A stretch of DNA of 64,000 nucleotides from Chromohalobacter israelensis (GCA_000761475.1 JQNW01000005.1:124001-188000); one strand, 5' to 3'; shown: positions 8,495 to 18,352, counted from the first letter of the stretch. The notes: generated by a model from the letters alone, not told the origin. A program made the numbers and translations.

Positions 8495-9667
8495 TCACGC
8501 TGCGTCGCAAAGCGCGAGCAGGTCGTTCAAGAACAACAACCCATGCGGCGATGCCTGCAGGCGTTGCGAGGGATCGCACAACAGCCCCTTGGCATGCGCC
8601 TGCTCGAGCCGCGCGTCGAGCAGTGTATCAGCTAGCCCGCTGCGTTCGTGCCAGTAACGGCGTGGCACGCCCTGGGTGAGGCGCAGCGCGTTCATCAAGA
8701 ATTCCAGCGGCAATTCCTGTTCCTCGAGCGCACGCCGTCCCGCGATGAAACCGCGCGGATCCTGGGCACGACGCAGATACGCCTGTGGCTGTCGTACCTT
8801 CCAGCGACGCTCGATGGCTAGACTACCGTCCGGCTGCCAGGCACTCAACTTGCCGTGCGCGCCCGCGCCGATGCCCAGGTAATCGCCGAACGTCCAGTAG
8901 TTGAGATTGTGCCGCGCCTGCCGTCCGGGCGTGGCATAGGCGGAAATCTCGTAGCGTTGATAACCCGCGGCCTCGATGCGCGCATGTCCCGCTTCCTGGA
9001 TATCGCACAGCGTATCCTCGTCGGGCAATCGCGGCGGACGTGAATAGAACTGCGTGTTGGGCTCCAGCGTCAGCTGGTACCAGGAGAGATGATCGGGCGC
9101 CAGCGCCAGGGCACGATCGATATCCGCCAGCGCCAGCACCTCATCCTGACCGGGCAGCCCATGCATCAGGTCGAGGTTGATGTTATCGAACCCGGCGCGG
9201 CGTGCGTCCTGCATGGCCTGGGCGGCTTCCTCGCCGCTGTGGATGCGCCCCAGGACCTCGAGTTGCGGCGCCTGAAAGCTCTGCACTCCCAGCGACAGAC
9301 GGTTGATGCCCGCCTCACGATAGGCCGCGAAACGGTCATGCTCGACGGTGCCGGGATTGGCTTCCAGAGTGATTTCGATATCCGACGCGAACGGCAGACG
9401 CGCACGTATCCCTTGCAGCAAGTGTCGGTACGCATCACCGCTCAGCAGACTGGGCGTGCCGCCCCCGACGAAGATGCTCACCAGCTCACGGCCGTCGGCC
9501 AGCGCTGCATCCGCGTCCAGGTCGGCGAGCAGGGCCTCGACGTAGGCTGTCTCGGGGAGCGCCCGGTCCGGGTCCATGCCATGGGAGTTGAAATCGCAAT
9601 ACGGACATTTGCGCACGCACCAGGGCACATGCACATACAGGGACAGTGGCGGCAGCGGCATGCTCAT
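8495..9667 (-). CDS. hemW: HemW heme chaperone (radical SAM; formerly called coproporphyrinogen III oxidase-like)
   Basis: 390 residues. The radical SAM cysteines CxxxCxxC are at residues 17, 21 and 24 (CVRKCPYC), followed by VGGGTPSLL. The cysteine spacing and the gene partner rdgB fit HemW, a heme-binding chaperone that delivers heme to respiratory enzymes, rather than true HemN. The start at 9667 overlaps the rdgB stop by 4 bases (ATGA), so the genes are coupled; a second Met two codons on is possible. A frame extending upstream to 9904 overlaps rdgB and is rejected. Confidence 0.93.
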   Translation of the reverse strand: MSMPLPPLSLYVHVPWCVRKCPYCDFNSHGMDPDRALPETAYVEALLADLDADAALADGRELVSIFVGGGTPSLLSGDAYRHLLQGIRARLPFASDIEITLEANPGTVEHDRFAAYREAGINRLSLGVQSFQAPQLEVLGRIHSGEEAAQAMQDARRAGFDNINLDLMHGLPGQDEVLALADIDRALALAPDHLSWYQLTLEPNTQFYSRPPRLPDEDTLCDIQEAGHARIEAAGYQRYEISAYATPGRQARHNLNYWTFGDYLGIGAGAHGKLSAWQPDGSLAIERRWKVRQPQAYLRRAQDPRGFIAGRRALEEQELPLEFLMNALRLTQGVPRRYWHERSGLADTLLDARLEQAHAKGLLCDPSQRLQASPHGLLFLNDLLALCDAA

Positions 9668-10272
9668 GAGGGCGCGGAGAGCTGCGCCAGCAGGGCCTGC
9701 ATGGCCCTGCCGCGATGGCTGAGTCGGTTCTTGTCCTCGGCGGACAACTCTGCGGCGGTCATGGCGCGCTCGGGCACCCAGAACAGCGAGTCGTAACCGA
9801 ACCCGCCCTCGCCGCGCGGATATGCCAATACTTCGCCTTCCCAGGCACATTGCACGATGCGCGGGACCGGGTCCTCGGCATGCCGCAGATACACCAGCAC
9901 GCACCAGAAGCGGGCGCCGCGCTGGCCTTCCGGCACGTCCTTGAGCGCCTCCAGCAGCTTGCGATTGTTGGCGGCATCATCGGAGGGCTCACCCGCGAAG
10001 CGGGCCGATCGAATTCCCGGCGCGCCCTGCAAGGCATCGACCTCGAGTCCCGAATCGTCGGCCAGGGCGGGCAGACCGCTCACTCGAGACGCTTCGCGCG
10101 CCTTGAGCAGGGCATTCTCGACGAAGGTCAGGCCGGTTTCCTCGACCTCGGTGACGGCGTAGTCGCGCTGCGGACGCACCTCGAGGCCCAGCGGGGCCAG
10201 CAGGCTCTGGAATTCACGCAGCTTGCCGGTGTTGCCGCTGGCCAACACCAGCGTGTCTTGATCCGCCATCAT
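9664..10272 (-). CDS. rdgB: RdgB/HAM1 non-canonical purine NTP pyrophosphatase
   Basis: 202 residues. The enzyme hydrolyses ITP, dITP and XTP to monophosphates, keeping deaminated purines out of DNA and RNA. The family N terminus is clear (LASGNTGKLREF), with ADDSGLEVDAL and PGIRSARFAG in the active site and FGYDSLFW later on. An AAGGAG site precedes two adjacent ATG codons (10272 and 10269); the first was used. It forms a two-gene operon with hemW. Confidence 0.95.
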   Translation of the reverse strand: MMADQDTLVLASGNTGKLREFQSLLAPLGLEVRPQRDYAVTEVEETGLTFVENALLKAREASRVSGLPALADDSGLEVDALQGAPGIRSARFAGEPSDDAANNRKLLEALKDVPEGQRGARFWCVLVYLRHAEDPVPRIVQCAWEGEVLAYPRGEGGFGYDSLFWVPERAMTAAELSAEDKNRLSHRGRAMQALLAQLSAPS

Positions 10273-10656
10273 GCTTTCTCCTTATCACTCGGACGCTCAT
10301 TCTACGAGTAACCCACCGGTCGGGAAACCATCTCGGGCGCTAATTAATAACACATAAAAAACAATAACTTATATTAACAGATGAGATTTTTCATACCTTG
10401 GTGCCACATCGCGTCTAATCTAAATGAACGGCATGACTGAAATTTCTCTGCACCACTTCGGCACACTCTCATCGGCGCCAGGGAGACCCATCGGCAACAT
10501 ATTGATCCCGCTCGGAAATCAACTTCAGTTATAAAAACATTAGGATGATATTCGATTACGTTTCTACCAGATGCGCTTACCGTCTATTTACGTGGCCCGG
10601 ATAACTCTTGAAGGCAACTCGGCATGATACCCGCCATAAGAAAGTCGGGAGCCGCC
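10273..10656 (+). promoter_or_regulatory. AT-rich upstream region of the CsgD-like regulator
   Basis: About 380 bp without a supported gene between rdgB and the regulator, which diverge. Roughly 10340-10400 and 10520-10560 are rich in A and T (for example CTAATTAATAACACATAAAA), unlike the surrounding high-GC genes. Several possible -10 elements can be found but no convincing -35/-10 pair. It probably holds divergent promoters and regulator-binding sites. Confidence 0.5.
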
Positions 10657-11373
10657 ATGACAACACGCATGACAACGGGGATAACTCGCATGAGCTTGGA
10701 AAACGCAAGGGTTCTGATGGTGACCGACTGCAACCCTCAGTCGCAGCTGTTCATCGACTATGTCCGCCAGCAACTCGATTGCCAGGTATCCGCGCTGAGC
10801 ACGCAGGAAAGTTTCGTGCCGCCGGCAGACCGCAAGGTCGTCGTGCTCCTGGATGCCGACCACGTCGATGAAAACTGCATGCACCTGTGGAACAGCCGTG
10901 CCAGCGAAAGCCCGGAAATGATTCTCGCCGCTTTCAATCTCCGTGACGACGAGCATGCGGCGGAATTGTTGATCAGCCTCCACCTGCAGGGCGTCTTCTA
11001 TCGTCAGGACAATTTGCTGCTGATCTGCAAGGGCATCGCCAAGCTGCTCGAAGGCGACCTGTGGATGTCGCGCAATCTCATGACGCGTCTGATCGATTTC
11101 TATCGCCGCCAACAGCTCAATGCCTATCGCCCGGTGTGCGGCTTGACGCACCGCGAGCTGGAGATCATCGGGCTGTTGGGGACAGGTGCCTCCAATACCG
11201 AAATCGCCGATCAACTCTTCGTCAGCGAGCATACCGTCAAGTCGCACCTTTACAACATCTTCCGCAAGATCAAGGTCCACAACCGCATACAGGCCATGAA
11301 CTGGGCACGCCAGAATCTCGGTGCCCCGCCGATGACCTCGTTGCGCAGCGCTCGCAAGGCGCGCACGTCGTGA
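10657..11373 (+). CDS. CsgD-like LuxR-family transcriptional regulator
   Basis: 238 residues from the chosen ATG, which has GGGAG five bases upstream; ATGs at 10624 and 10690 are alternatives. The C-terminal helix-turn-helix (LTHRELEIIGLLGTGASN, EIADQLFVSEHTVKSHLYN, FRKIKVHNRIQAMNWA) resembles E. coli CsgD closely, including the GVFY segment before it. CsgD activates curli and cellulose production. The N-terminal part is an unusual receiver-like domain, as in CsgD. No curli or cellulose genes are nearby, so its targets are unknown. Confidence 0.8.
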   Translation: MTTRMTTGITRMSLENARVLMVTDCNPQSQLFIDYVRQQLDCQVSALSTQESFVPPADRKVVVLLDADHVDENCMHLWNSRASESPEMILAAFNLRDDEHAAELLISLHLQGVFYRQDNLLLICKGIAKLLEGDLWMSRNLMTRLIDFYRRQQLNAYRPVCGLTHRELEIIGLLGTGASNTEIADQLFVSEHTVKSHLYNIFRKIKVHNRIQAMNWARQNLGAPPMTSLRSARKARTS

Positions 11374-11423
11374 ACGCAGCGTTTCATGCGTCGTCGTGCC
11401 CGTATGACTGAGCATGCAGGCAT

Positions 11424-11450
11424 AAAAAAAGCCGCTCCCGAAGAGCGGCT
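11424..11450 (-). terminator. Rho-independent terminator on the minus strand
   Basis: An 8-bp stem (AGCCGCTC with GAGCGGCT on the plus strand), a 5-base loop and a run of seven A on the plus strand at 11424-11430, which reads as a U-tract on the minus strand. It lies 140 bp beyond the end of the kinase-like gene at 11590, which is the likely transcript it ends. Confidence 0.8.
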
Positions 11451-11589
11451 CAATGTCATGAGACCCACATCGTTCACTCACGCCATGAGTGCACATGGTT
11501 ACCCTGAACAGACGAAGACAGGATGTCGCGAGAATGTGACGAACGCGTGTCGGCCACACGACATTGCGATGACATGCGCGATTTCAACT

Positions 11590-13185
11590 TCAGCGAAGCT
11601 GAATACGCTCCTGGATCATCGACACCAGCGTGAGATTGGCGTCCGGTGCCGTGGTATCGAGATGCACCAGGTGACTCAGTTCGTCGTCGGCGAAAGGCTC
11701 GAAGCGTGCCAGCTGACGTTCGAGCACCTCGAGGCCCGCCTCCGACGGATCGCCGCCGCGCTGGGCCCGTTTCTCGATGCGCGCACGCAAGGTCTGGGTA
11801 TCGGCCTCGAAGCTCACCATCAGCACGGCCAGCCCGCGTCGTTCGGCTTCGAAGCACAGCTGCGCGCGCTGAGCGCGTGTCAGACAGGTGGCATCGACGC
11901 AGGCCGGCAGACCCGACTCCAGCAGGATGCCCGCCAGCTCGGCCAGGCGCGCATAGGTACGCTCGCTCGCCTGGGGCGTGTAGATATCGCCTCCCGCTCG
12001 CGTATCGGCCTGGGCCTCGAAGCCATACAGCCGCTTGCGTTCGATATCCGAGCGCACTCGTACGCCCCCCAGGCGACGCACCATCTCGCCGGTGAAACGG
12101 CTCTTGCCGCTGCCGGAAACCCCGACCCCGACCACCAGGTACGGAAAGCGAAACTCGCTGTAGCGCTCGGCCAAGGCCATGTAGCAGTGGTAATCCGCCA
12201 GGACGGCCTCGCGTTCCTCGGGCGTCAACTGCTCCTGGTGATAATGCAGGAGCGCCACCTTGACGCGTACCAAGGCACGGTACAGCTTGTAATAGGCCAG
12301 CAGGCGTACCAGTTCGTAATCGCCGGAGAGTTCCAGATAGCGATTGAGGACATGGTTGGCATAGGCCTGCTCGCCACGTGCCTCGAGATCCATCAACAAG
12401 AATGCCAGCTCGCAGCCGACATCGTTCCAGCGCAGCTCGGCGTTGAACTCCAGCCCGTCGAACAGCAGCGCGCGTCCCTCGAAATGCACCGCGTTGCCGA
12501 GATGGATATCGCCATGGGTTTCGCGCACGTAGCCCTCGCGCCAGCGCCGCTCGAATTCGTGTTCGAGCCGCGCGAAGCTATCCAGGCTCCAGGTCTCGAG
12601 ACGCGATAGTCGCTCGCGTTCCTCCTGTCCCACGAGACGCGCCTCGATCAAGCGAAACTCACGGTCCAGGGTCCGCCGCACGGTATCCGGCGAGCCCAGT
12701 TGACTGTCCCCGCTCACCCGCGGCGCCTCCTCGTGGAAGGCCACCAGTTGCGCGACGAGATCGTCGAGCAGTTCCTCGGACAACTCGCCGCTGGCCTGCA
12801 AGGTGCTGAACAAGTGACGATTGCTGAATTGACGCATCTTGACCGCGTACTCGAACGGCGTACCGCTCCCTCCCAGGCTCGGCGCCTCGGGCGTGCCGGT
12901 GATCGCGACCGTGTCGAGGTACAACGCCGGGGCAAGGCGACGGTTGAGACGCACCTCCTGCTCGCAGAGCCGGCGCCGTTTTTCCAGCGTGGAAAAGTCC
13001 AGAAAGCTGCCGAAATCCAGCGGTTTCTTGATCTTGTAGGCATAGTCCCCCGTGAGGATGACCCATGAAACATGCGTCTCGTACACCTCGATCCGGCTCA
13101 CCGGATGGTCGAATCCCCGGCCCTGGCGCAATGCCTCGATCAATGCCTGGCTCACTGAGCGTTCCCCCGCGTCCCGTCGTTCCAT
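11590..13185 (-). CDS. Two-domain protein: aminoglycoside-phosphotransferase-like N half and P-loop kinase-like C half
   Basis: 531 residues. The N-terminal 340 residues resemble the COG2187 phosphotransferase fold, with the catalytic-loop motif HGDIHLGN near residue 222 and a metal-binding DGLEFN. The C-terminal part has a Walker A motif (GVSGSGKS, about residue 353), an Arg/Asp segment (RVRSDIERKRL) and DATCLTR, as in small-molecule kinases of the COG0645 type. The fusion is known across proteobacteria, but its substrate is not known to me. The gene starts 19 bp after hemL and may be cotranscribed. The ATG at 13185 is preferred; a GTG at 13203 is possible. Confidence 0.78.
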   Translation of the reverse strand: MERRDAGERSVSQALIEALRQGRGFDHPVSRIEVYETHVSWVILTGDYAYKIKKPLDFGSFLDFSTLEKRRRLCEQEVRLNRRLAPALYLDTVAITGTPEAPSLGGSGTPFEYAVKMRQFSNRHLFSTLQASGELSEELLDDLVAQLVAFHEEAPRVSGDSQLGSPDTVRRTLDREFRLIEARLVGQEERERLSRLETWSLDSFARLEHEFERRWREGYVRETHGDIHLGNAVHFEGRALLFDGLEFNAELRWNDVGCELAFLLMDLEARGEQAYANHVLNRYLELSGDYELVRLLAYYKLYRALVRVKVALLHYHQEQLTPEEREAVLADYHCYMALAERYSEFRFPYLVVGVGVSGSGKSRFTGEMVRRLGGVRVRSDIERKRLYGFEAQADTRAGGDIYTPQASERTYARLAELAGILLESGLPACVDATCLTRAQRAQLCFEAERRGLAVLMVSFEADTQTLRARIEKRAQRGGDPSEAGLEVLERQLARFEPFADDELSHLVHLDTTAPDANLTLVSMIQERIQLR

Positions 13186-13204
13186 TGCCCGTTCATCCGC
13201 CACC

Positions 13205-14494
13205 TCAGGCGTTCTCGAGCGTCGCCAATACCTGCTCGGCGGCATCCAGCGTGGCCTGGATATCGTCGGGCGTGTGCGCGCTGGACATGAAGCCCGCCTC
13301 GAACGGTGACGGCGCAAGATAGACGCCGTGTTCGAGCATGCCGAGGAAGAAACGCCGGAAGGTATCGGCGTTGCAGGCCGTCGCTTGCGCGAAATTATCG
13401 ACACGTCGCTGGGCGGTGAAGAAGACCCCGAACATGCCACCCGCACGTTGCGTGATCAGGTCGACACCGGCCTCCCGAGCACGGGCTTCCAGGCCGTCGC
13501 AGAGGGTTGCCACGCGTTCGGCGAGCGCGTCGTGAAAGCCCGGCTGGCGAATCTTCTCCAGCAGCGCGATACCGGCGGCCATGGCCAGCGGATTGCCGGC
13601 CAGCGTGCCTGCCTGGTAGATCGGTCCCAGCGGCGAGAGCTGCTCCATGATCTCGCGCGTGCCGCCGAAGGCGCCCACCGGCATGCCGCCGCCAACGATC
13701 TTGCCCAGGCAGGTCAAATCCGGGGTGACGCCGAAATGCGCCTGAGCGCCGCCCAGCGCCACGCGAAAGCCGGTCATTACCTCGTCGAAGATCAAGACGC
13801 TGCCATGCGCATCGCAGATCTCGCGCAATCCCTTGAGGAAGTCGGGCTGCGGCGGAATGCAGTTCATGTTGCCCGCCACCGGTTCGACGATGATGCCGGC
13901 GATCTCGTCGCCCAGTTCGGCGAAACACGCGCGTACCGCGTCCAGGTCATTGTAGGGCAGCGTCACGGTGTGTTCGGCCAGGGAGGCGGGCACACCGGGC
14001 GAGCTGGGCTCGCCGTGGGTCAGCGCGCCGGAACCGGCCTTGACCAGCAGCGAGTCGGAGTGCCCGTGGTAGTTGCCCTCGAACTTGACGATCTTGTCAC
14101 GGCCGGTATGGCCGCGCGCCAGGCGGATCGCCGACATGGTGGCCTCGGTGCCCGAGTTGACCATGCGCACCATGTCGATCGACGGCATGATCTCGCAGAT
14201 CAACTCCGCCATGCGCGTCTCGATGGCGGTCGGCGTGCCGAAGGACAAGCCATCGTCGAGACGGCTGCGGACCGCGCCCAGCACGTCGGGATCGGCGTGG
14301 CCGGTGATCAGCGGCCCCCAGGAGCCGACGTAATCGATATAGCGCTGCCCTTCGACATCGTAGAGGTAAGCCCCCTGGGCGCGTTCCACGAAGACCGGCG
14401 CGCGTTCCATGCCCTTGAAGGCACGCACGGGGGAATTCACACCGCCGGGGATGTGACGGCAAGCCTGCTCGAAGAGTTGTGCGGACGTGGTCAT
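13205..14494 (-). CDS. hemL: Glutamate-1-semialdehyde 2,1-aminomutase
   Basis: 429 residues. This PLP enzyme converts glutamate-1-semialdehyde to 5-aminolevulinate in the C5 heme pathway. The PLP lysine is Lys265 within [16 protein letters not shown]. Other conserved features are the N-terminal [19 protein letters not shown] and FDEVMTGFR. The ATG at 14494 has a GAGGAAG ribosome site. The product feeds HemB, encoded at 38215. Two exact DnaA boxes lie in the short upstream spacer. Confidence 0.97.
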   Translation of the reverse strand: MTTSAQLFEQACRHIPGGVNSPVRAFKGMERAPVFVERAQGAYLYDVEGQRYIDYVGSWGPLITGHADPDVLGAVRSRLDDGLSFGTPTAIETRMAELICEIMPSIDMVRMVNSGTEATMSAIRLARGHTGRDKIVKFEGNYHGHSDSLLVKAGSGALTHGEPSSPGVPASLAEHTVTLPYNDLDAVRACFAELGDEIAGIIVEPVAGNMNCIPPQPDFLKGLREICDAHGSVLIFDEVMTGFRVALGGAQAHFGVTPDLTCLGKIVGGGMPVGAFGGTREIMEQLSPLGPIYQAGTLAGNPLAMAAGIALLEKIRQPGFHDALAERVATLCDGLEARAREAGVDLITQRAGGMFGVFFTAQRRVDNFAQATACNADTFRRFFLGMLEHGVYLAPSPFEAGFMSSAHTPDDIQATLDAAEQVLATLENA

Positions 14495-14542
14495 GACTTC
14501 CTCTGGCTGTGTGTGGCTAAGATAACGTATCGCAAAAGAAAC

Positions 14543-14551
14543 TGTGGATAA
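14543..14551 (-). promoter_or_regulatory. Exact DnaA box upstream of hemL (1)
   Basis: TTATCCACA on the minus strand, 48 bp upstream of the hemL start codon. See the second copy 45 bp away in the same orientation. Confidence 0.6.
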
Positions 14552-14587
14552 CTCTCTGGACAGGTCGAACAACTCGCCGTTCGACTC

Positions 14588-14596
14588 TGTGGATAA
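14588..14596 (-). promoter_or_regulatory. Exact DnaA box upstream of hemL (2)
   Basis: TTATCCACA on the minus strand, immediately after the thiE stop and in the thiE-hemL spacer. The DnaA consensus match is exact; function is inferred. Confidence 0.6.
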
Positions 14597-14597
14597 A

Positions 14598-15260
14598 TCA
14601 GCGCTGTGCCGCGTCGCCGAGACTCGCCTGCAATGCCCTGACGGCAGCGGCGGGATCGCCGGGACCGAAGACGGCATGCACGGTGGCCAGCAGGTCCGCC
14701 CCGGCCTCACGGGCTAGACGCATAGTGTGGACGTCGAGCCCCCCGATCGCCACACGCGGCAGGCCGAAACGTGCCGCCTTGCCGAGCAGGTCGAGGGAGG
14801 CCGGCGGCGCCTCCGGCTTGGTGCGCGAGGCGAAGAAGCGACCGAAGGCCAGGTAACTGGCGCCTTCGGCCGCCGCGCGCTCGGCCAGATCCAGGCGCGC
14901 ATGACAGGTAGCACCGATGATCGCCTCGGCGCCCAGGGCTTGACGTGCATCACGCAGCGAGCCATCCCGCTGGCCGAGATGCAAACCGACATGCGACCCG
15001 ACGCGTGACCGCAGACGCGCCGCCAGGGCGATATCGTCATTGACGATCAACGGCACGCCGGCCGCATGGCAACGCGCGGCCAGCCCCGAGGCCTGACGCC
15101 AGCGCTTGCCCGCGTCCGCCGACTTGTCGCGATACTGCAAAAGCGCCAGTCCCGCCTCGAGGGCTCGCTCGCATGCCGCAAACAGATGAGCGTCATCGGG
15201 CAGCAGCGTCGCATCGGTGATGGCGTAAATGCCGCGTGTCCAATCCGGCGTCCGGTTCAT
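14598..15260 (-). CDS. thiE: Thiamine-phosphate synthase ThiE
   Basis: 220 residues. It joins HMP pyrophosphate and the thiazole phosphate to make thiamine phosphate. TIM-barrel motifs are visible: [12 protein letters not shown] at the start, LLQYRDKSA for pyrophosphate binding, [13 protein letters not shown] and the C-terminal VAIGGL. The ATG at 15260 overlaps the end of thiD by 4 bases. The order on the minus strand is hemJ, thiD, thiE, then hemL. No thiazole-synthesis genes are nearby and no TPP riboswitch was seen. Confidence 0.94.
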   Translation of the reverse strand: MNRTPDWTRGIYAITDATLLPDDAHLFAACERALEAGLALLQYRDKSADAGKRWRQASGLAARCHAAGVPLIVNDDIALAARLRSRVGSHVGLHLGQRDGSLRDARQALGAEAIIGATCHARLDLAERAAAEGASYLAFGRFFASRTKPEAPPASLDLLGKAARFGLPRVAIGGLDVHTMRLAREAGADLLATVHAVFGPGDPAAAVRALQASLGDAAQR

Positions 15261-16087
15261 GTCGCCTCGCTTTCGAAAGGCGGCAGCCGCCACAGGCGAT
15301 CGGGCAAGGCCTGGCCGCGTCCCGGTCGCTGGGCGTGCACCAGGCTGTCCCAGGCCACGCGCTGTGCCTGACCGCAGGCCTCGATCAACGACTCGCCGCA
15401 TGCCAGCCGCGCCGCCAGCGACGCCGCCAGGGTACAGCCCGAACCGTGATACTCCCCCGCCAGGCGCGGCCAGCGCCATTGGCGACTATTGTCGGGAGTA
15501 TGCAGGGTGTGGACAACCTCATCGCGGCGGCGCGCGTCGGGATCTTCCTCCCAGGCGTCGGCCCCGGTCACCAGGATCGCCTGCGCGCCCAGCGACATCA
15601 GTTCCACGACCCGATCCACCTCACCGCCGGTGGCGGTACTCAGGCGCATCAGTTCCTGGCGGTTGGGCGTCAGCATGTCGACCAGCGGCAGCAGCTGTTC
15701 GCGCAACAGTGGCACGCAGTCGTCGGGGGCCATCGCCGCACCGCCCCCCGCCCGCAGCACCGGGTCGACGACCAGAGGCAGGTTGGGATGGGCCCGCGCC
15801 ACGGCGATGACCGCCTCCAGGGACGCGCGATCGGCGACCAGGCCCACCTTGATGGCACTGATCTCGATATCGGCGAACAATGCCTCGCAGGCGCTTTCGA
15901 TGCTCTCCCGCGAGCACGGCATGACGCGCCGCACGTCGCGCGTGGTCTGTACCGTCAAGGCGGTAGGGACCGTCAACGGCCAGCCACCGCAAGCGCGAAT
16001 GGCCTCGGCGTCGGCGGTCAATCCCGCCCCGCCCGTCGGATCGTGGCCGGCCAGCACCAGGACCGCCGGCAGCGTCGGGACAGCCAT
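15257..16087 (-). CDS. thiD: Hydroxymethylpyrimidine / phosphomethylpyrimidine kinase ThiD
   Basis: 276 residues. It phosphorylates HMP twice to give HMP pyrophosphate, the other substrate of ThiE. Ribokinase-fold motifs are visible: LAGHDPTGGAGLTAD at the N terminus, VDPVLRAGGG, LTPNRQEL, and the catalytic GSGCTLAASLAA near the C terminus. The start codon shares one base with the hemJ stop (TGATG), and the end overlaps thiE, so the three genes are tightly coupled. Confidence 0.94.
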   Translation of the reverse strand: MAVPTLPAVLVLAGHDPTGGAGLTADAEAIRACGGWPLTVPTALTVQTTRDVRRVMPCSRESIESACEALFADIEISAIKVGLVADRASLEAVIAVARAHPNLPLVVDPVLRAGGGAAMAPDDCVPLLREQLLPLVDMLTPNRQELMRLSTATGGEVDRVVELMSLGAQAILVTGADAWEEDPDARRRDEVVHTLHTPDNSRQWRWPRLAGEYHGSGCTLAASLAARLACGESLIEACGQAQRVAWDSLVHAQRPGRGQALPDRLWRLPPFESEAT

Positions 16088-16518
16088 CAAAACGGCTTGA
16101 GCACGACGAGCAGGATGATGACCACGAGCAGCAGCGTGGGAATGCCATTGAAGGCCCGGAAGAACGTCGCGCTCTTGTGGCAGCGTTCGGCCGCGAATTG
16201 CTTGAGATAGGCCAGACACACATGGTGATAACCGATCAGGCCGGCCACCAGCAGCAACTTGGCATAGAACCACTCGTCATCCATGAAGCCCGGCACCAGA
16301 TAAAGCAACAACCCGCCGAAGACGACCGCCACGATCATCGAGGGCAGCATGATGCCCTTGTAGAGACGCCGCTCCATGTTCAGGAAATACGCCATCACCT
16401 GGGTCTCTCCCCGGTCGCGTGCATCGGCATGGTAGGCAAACAATCGAGGCAGGTAGAACAGCGCCGCGAACCAGGTCACGACGGCGATGAGATGCAGCGA
16501 TAAGATCCATTGATACAT
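16087..16518 (-). CDS. hemJ: Protoporphyrinogen IX oxidase HemJ (UPF0093 family)
   Basis: 143 residues with four hydrophobic segments. HemJ oxidises protoporphyrinogen IX to protoporphyrin IX in the inner membrane, in bacteria lacking HemG or HemY. The conserved His near residue 9 ([20 protein letters not shown]), the ERRLY segment and the [10 protein letters not shown] region match the family. Being the first gene of a hemJ-thiD-thiE unit just before hemL strengthens the call. Confidence 0.9.
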   Translation of the reverse strand: MYQWILSLHLIAVVTWFAALFYLPRLFAYHADARDRGETQVMAYFLNMERRLYKGIMLPSMIVAVVFGGLLLYLVPGFMDDEWFYAKLLLVAGLIGYHHVCLAYLKQFAAERCHKSATFFRAFNGIPTLLLVVIILLVVLKPF

Positions 16519-16594
16519 GGTGACTCCTCAATGCCAGCCCCTGCCCACACCGCCGGACATAGCGTCCGCGAATGAAGACATTCCTCGCTGGGGA

Positions 16595-18352
16595 TCATTT
16601 GTAACGGTAGTAGTTCTCGATGGCGTCGCGGGTGATGATACCCGAAATCTTGCGGATGAGGGGCGCCGTGGTGTGCTCGACATACAGGACATCGACCCCC
16701 TGTTTGTTGAGCTGTTCGAAGGCTTCGGAGAGCGTCGCCTGCAGGGCGATCGGTGCCATGTCAACCCGCTGGCCGGGAATCTCCAGCAGGTCGAAACGCG
16801 TCTCGTCCTGCCACTGCTCGTCGAGCATCAGGCGTGCCAGTCCGGCGGCCTTGAGACCCACGGGGGGCTTGCCGTCCTCGCGCGTGATCACCAGCCAGGT
16901 CGGCTTCCCGGCAAGCAGCTCCTGAGCCTGGGCCCGCGTCAGTATGCGCGGCGCCCGGGCCACGCTGCGCTCCATGACGGCCGGTACCGCGACCCGCGAC
17001 AGGGCCTGCATCAAGGGGCGTTGCAGGGGATGAAGTCCCTGGCTGTCCAGCGTCGAGATGAAGAACCCCGAGCAGTGATACCCCTGGCGCGACACCAGAA
17101 CCGCGATCACCACCGCCAGCATGCCCGGCAGCAGGATGCTCGAGTTGTGGGTCAGTTCCAGCAATGCCATCAGCGCCGCCAGAGGCGCCTGCAGCACGGC
17201 CCCCATCATGGCCGCCATGCCCAGCAACGAAAAGACCACCGGCGAGGATGCCAGACCCGGCAGCAGGGTCGCCCACAGCAGTCCGCACAGCGTGCCGAAG
17301 GCCGCGCCCGCCACCAGGATCGGCCCGATGATGCTCACCGGCACGCCGAAGGCGATGGCCAGGGCCGTCAGCGCCAGTTTGCCCAGCGCCACGACGATCA
17401 GGACATCCAGGGCCGGCTCACCGACGAGCATGCGCTCCAGCGAGTCATAGCCCATGCCCTGCACCTGGGGATACCACCAGGCCACCGCGCCCACCGCCAG
17501 GCCCACTGCCAGAAAGCGCCCCCACACCGGCCAGCGCGTCTGCCAGGTCGCCGGTTTGGCGAGACGCACGAACGCCCCCGCCACCAGACCGATCAGCAAC
17601 GCCGTGACGGCGATCCAGGGCAGATCGAACAACGACGCCAGTTGCACGCTGGGCACCGAGAAGGCGGGCTGCGAACCGTAGGCCAGTTGCGAGACCACGG
17701 CGCCGGTGGTCGACGCGAGAATCACCGGCATGAAGCCGGTGATGGTGTACTCCATCATCACCACTTCCATGGCGAAGATGACCCCGGCGATGGGCGTATT
17801 GAACGAGGCCGCGATACCCGCGGCGGTACCGCAGCCGACCAGTACCCGGAGACTGTTGTGCGGCAGGCGCATGGTCTGACCGATCCAGCTCGAAGCCGCC
17901 GCGCCGAGATGGATCGCCGGCCCTTCACGCCCCGCGGAAAGACCGCCCAGCAGAGCGACGAGCCCGACCCACCACTGGGTCATCCAGTTGCGCAACGGCA
18001 TCTTGCCCTGATGGTAGGTGAGACGCTCGATGACATGGCCGATGCCGATCTTGCCGGCACCGTTCGGCATGCGCCACAGCCACACGCCGATCAGCCCCAC
18101 GGCCATCAGCGGCAGCACGACGCGCACCGGCCCCGCGAGGCGCTCGAACGCCTCGGGATCGCCGCCCGGCATGAAAGCCAGCGCCCCCAGCTCCAGCAGC
18201 CCCCGGAATCCCACCATCAAGCCGCCGGTCAACACCCCCGAGAGTACGCCCAGCACGCAAAGCTGCGGCAAGGCATCGACGCTTGCCAGGCGACGTCGGA
18301 AACTTTCCAGGCTGGGCCGTTTGAACATGGCGCGAAAACGAGGCGATGGCAC
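16595..18352 (-). CDS. ClC-family chloride channel or Cl-/H+ antiporter with C-terminal CBS domains
   Basis: 585 residues. About ten membrane segments carry the ClC motif GREGP (about residue 140), whose Glu is the gating/proton glutamate of antiporters, and a GAGKIG segment in the selectivity region. The last 130 residues form a CBS pair (around [14 protein letters not shown] and [15 protein letters not shown]). The GTG at 18352 is favoured because AGGGAG lies 6 bases upstream; an in-frame ATG at 18328 lacks a ribosome site. Divergent from erpA. Chloride transport would fit a halophile. Confidence 0.88.
   Translation of the reverse strand: MPSPRFRAMFKRPSLESFRRRLASVDALPQLCVLGVLSGVLTGGLMVGFRGLLELGALAFMPGGDPEAFERLAGPVRVVLPLMAVGLIGVWLWRMPNGAGKIGIGHVIERLTYHQGKMPLRNWMTQWWVGLVALLGGLSAGREGPAIHLGAAASSWIGQTMRLPHNSLRVLVGCGTAAGIAASFNTPIAGVIFAMEVVMMEYTITGFMPVILASTTGAVVSQLAYGSQPAFSVPSVQLASLFDLPWIAVTALLIGLVAGAFVRLAKPATWQTRWPVWGRFLAVGLAVGAVAWWYPQVQGMGYDSLERMLVGEPALDVLIVVALGKLALTALAIAFGVPVSIIGPILVAGAAFGTLCGLLWATLLPGLASSPVVFSLLGMAAMMGAVLQAPLAALMALLELTHNSSILLPGMLAVVIAVLVSRQGYHCSGFFISTLDSQGLHPLQRPLMQALSRVAVPAVMERSVARAPRILTRAQAQELLAGKPTWLVITREDGKPPVGLKAAGLARLMLDEQWQDETRFDLLEIPGQRVDMAPIALQATLSEAFEQLNKQGVDVLYVEHTTAPLIRKISGIITRDAIENYYRYK

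Noticed and set aside
7900-8657. Plus-strand frame over the OmpA lipoprotein
   Set aside because: The minus-strand gene has a lipobox, OmpA motifs and a strong ribosome site.
16519-16594. TPP riboswitch upstream of hemJ-thiD-thiE
   Set aside because: None of the conserved thi-box segments (such as CTGAGA or ACCTGATCTGG) is present.
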